NCBI RefSeq assembly: GCF_042466415.1
Contig: NZ_JAXHCH010000002.1
Span: forward strand, 1,612,001 to 1,676,000
Reading direction: 5' to 3'
From: Albirhodobacter sp042466415
GTDB taxonomy: Bacteria > Pseudomonadota > Alphaproteobacteria > Rhodobacterales > Rhodobacteraceae
Length of the DNA: 64,000 nt
Shown here: piece after piece, positions 62,806 through 64,000 of the stretch
How the letters are laid out: the number at the start of each line of letters is the position of its first letter
Position numbering within the stretch: the stretch's first letter is position 1
Translations under genes and position numbers: made by a program
Notes under the pieces: generated by a model
Told to the model about the DNA's origin: nothing
Database searches by the model: none
What the model saw: the letters and a program-made list of their open reading frames with translations, nothing else

Positions 62806-64000
62806 CTAGCGTGACTTGGGTGCGAGCAGGGCAAAATGTGCTGCAGAAAGCCGCGCAATCGGTACGCGGAAGGGCGAACACGACACATAATCGAAGCCCG
62901 CAGCCCGACAAAACGCGATTGATTCGGGGTTTCCGCCATGTTCACCGCAAACCGAAATCGTCAGATCGGGGCGCCGTTCGCGGCCACGCGCAGCCCCGAT
63001 CAACAGCAATTCTCCAACCCCCTCGACATCCAGAATATGGAACGGGTCTTCGGCATACACGCCCTGCTTGACATAGGTTCCCATGAACTTGCCCGCATCG
63101 TCGCGCGACAAGCCATAGGTCATCTGTGTCAGGTCGTTCGTGCCAAACGATAAGAACTGCGAGAATTCCGCGATATCGCCCGCCCGCAAGGCAGCGCGCG
63201 GCGTCTCGACCATCGTGCCAAGCCGATAGGTGAATTCCGCGCGACGTTCCGATTTCACGGCCGCAGCCACCGCATCAATCCGCGCCTTGACCATCTCCGC
63301 CTCACGCGCCGCCGATACGAGCGGAATCATGATTTCTGGCACGACCGGTGCGCCCCGCTTTGACGCCTCGACCGTGGCTTCAAAAATCGCTCGGGCCTGC
63401 ATCTCGTAGATCTCCGGCACGGTGATCCCCAATCGCACGCCGCGCATCCCCAGCATCGGGTTGAATTCGGACAGCGCATCGCAGCGCCGCGTGACCTCAG
63501 ACAACGGCCGATCCAGCGCCTCCGCCAGCTCGCGCATCCCTTCGCGATCATGCGGCAAGAATTCATGCAAGGGCGGATCAAACAGACGGATGCACACCGG
63601 CTGACCGGCCATAATATCAAACAAGGCCGTAAAATCGTCGCGCTGCATTGGCAGCAAACGCTCCAACGCAATTTGACGGTCATGCGGGGTGTCGGCAAAG
63701 ATCATCTCCCGCATCACGGTCAGACGTGCCTCATCGAAGAACATATGCTCCGTGCGGCACAGGCCGATCCCCTCGGCCTCAAACATCCGCGCCGTGCGTG
63801 CGTCATCGGGCGTGTCCGCATTCGCGCGCACGCCGATATCGCGCACAGCATCCGCCCAATGCAAAAGCGTGCGGAATCCGTCATCAAGCGCCGGCGCGAG
63901 CATCTCCGCCGCGCCCAAAAGCACTTCGCCGGATGTCCCGTCAATCGTGATGATGTCGCCTTCGCGCAGGACGCGCCCTTTCGGACCAACCAACGTCCGG
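62806..64000 (-). CDS. ppdK: Pyruvate, phosphate dikinase, N-terminal part missing
   Basis: C-terminal 398 codons of PPDK, which interconverts pyruvate and phosphoenolpyruvate using ATP and phosphate. The frame runs to the window edge. Visible are the end of the swivelling phosphohistidine domain (VGPKGRVLREGDIITIDGTS), then the PEP-binding barrel: EGIGLCRTEHMFFDEARL, NPMLGMRGVRLGITVPEIYE, SFGTNDLTQMTYGLSRDDAG and the catalytic Cys in TISVCGEHGGNPESI. It ends normally. The ATP-grasp domain lies outside. Confidence 0.96.
   Translation of the reverse strand, partial: RTLVGPKGRVLREGDIITIDGTSGEVLLGAAEMLAPALDDGFRTLLHWADAVRDIGVRANADTPDDARTARMFEAEGIGLCRTEHMFFDEARLTVMREMIFADTPHDRQIALERLLPMQRDDFTALFDIMAGQPVCIRLFDPPLHEFLPHDREGMRELAEALDRPLSEVTRRCDALSEFNPMLGMRGVRLGITVPEIYEMQARAIFEATVEASKRGAPVVPEIMIPLVSAAREAEMVKARIDAVAAAVKSERRAEFTYRLGTMVETPRAALRAGDIAEFSQFLSFGTNDLTQMTYGLSRDDAGKFMGTYVKQGVYAEDPFHILDVEGVGELLLIGAARGRERRPDLTISVCGEHGGNPESIAFCRAAGFDYVSCSPFRVPIARLSAAHFALLAPKSR

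Overview
The window looks like a stretch of core chromosome from an alphaproteobacterium of the order Rhodobacterales (Roseobacter group). The support is the split atpHAG operon without the Fo genes, the MotA/MotB-like envelope pair next to chaC and a DUF2125 gene, Hint-domain and LpxR-like proteins, a lone aa3 oxidase subunit I gene, PutA beside an Lrp-type regulator, and frequent TGATG/ATGA gene overlaps. This is inference from gene content and protein style; there is no rRNA in the window. No phage, insertion sequence, CRISPR array or integrase is visible.

Layout. 1-2760 (minus): atpH-atpA-atpG of the F1 ATP synthase, atpG cut by the window edge, preceded by about 670 bp without a convincing gene. 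3431-6447: a methyltransferase, glyoxalase II and a ClC chloride channel. 6818-10134: clpA translationally coupled to an M23 peptidase. 10144-17192: an envelope block (MotB-like, MotA-like, ChaC, DUF2125, extensin-like) and the tyrA-hisC aromatic/histidine biosynthesis pair. 17422-20632: rpsD, a Hint-domain protein and an LpxR-like outer-membrane protein. 20776-26532: an arginine/proline catabolic block, with arginase and its divergent Lrp-type regulator, then putA and its divergent Lrp-type regulator. 26550-32039: an acetyltransferase, a divergent KDGal-kinase homologue, a coupled membrane protein/periplasmic ClpP-like pair, a small secreted protein and an orphan DNA-binding-like gene. tRNA-Ser(UGA) lies at 32236-32324. 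32528-39067 (plus): a dense run of SPOR lipoprotein, D,D-carboxypeptidase, tmk, holB, tatD, a metallo-hydrolase and an AEC transporter. 39104-43908 (minus): a polyamine-type ABC importer. tRNA-Leu(GAG) lies at 44365-44451. 44770-50672: lipB, a cytochrome c, ctaD, a DUF2244 protein, a YqeY-like protein and carA. 50851-58204: an MshEN-domain glycosyltransferase, a GntR regulator, a HAD nucleotidase, a small membrane protein, a UbiH-type monooxygenase, two overlapping Lrp regulators and ilvC. 58288-64000 (minus): the folB-folP-glmM operon, a cell-wall hydrolase and the 3' part of ppdK.

How the genes work together. Amino-acid turnover is the strongest theme: arginase and PutA feed arginine and proline to glutamate, each with a divergent Lrp-type gene, while ilvC has two more Lrp genes divergent from it. 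Envelope and peptidoglycan functions recur: an M23 peptidase, OmpA/MotB-like and MotA-like proteins, an extensin-like protein, a SPOR lipoprotein, a D,D-carboxypeptidase, glmM and a cell-wall hydrolase.

I found no obviously new defence or mobile system. The best leads are a glycosyltransferase with an apparent c-di-GMP-binding MshEN domain, the MotA/MotB-like pair with a long coiled coil, the overlapping membrane/ClpP-like pair, and a 12-nt repeat that inserts a tetrapeptide repeat into FolP.
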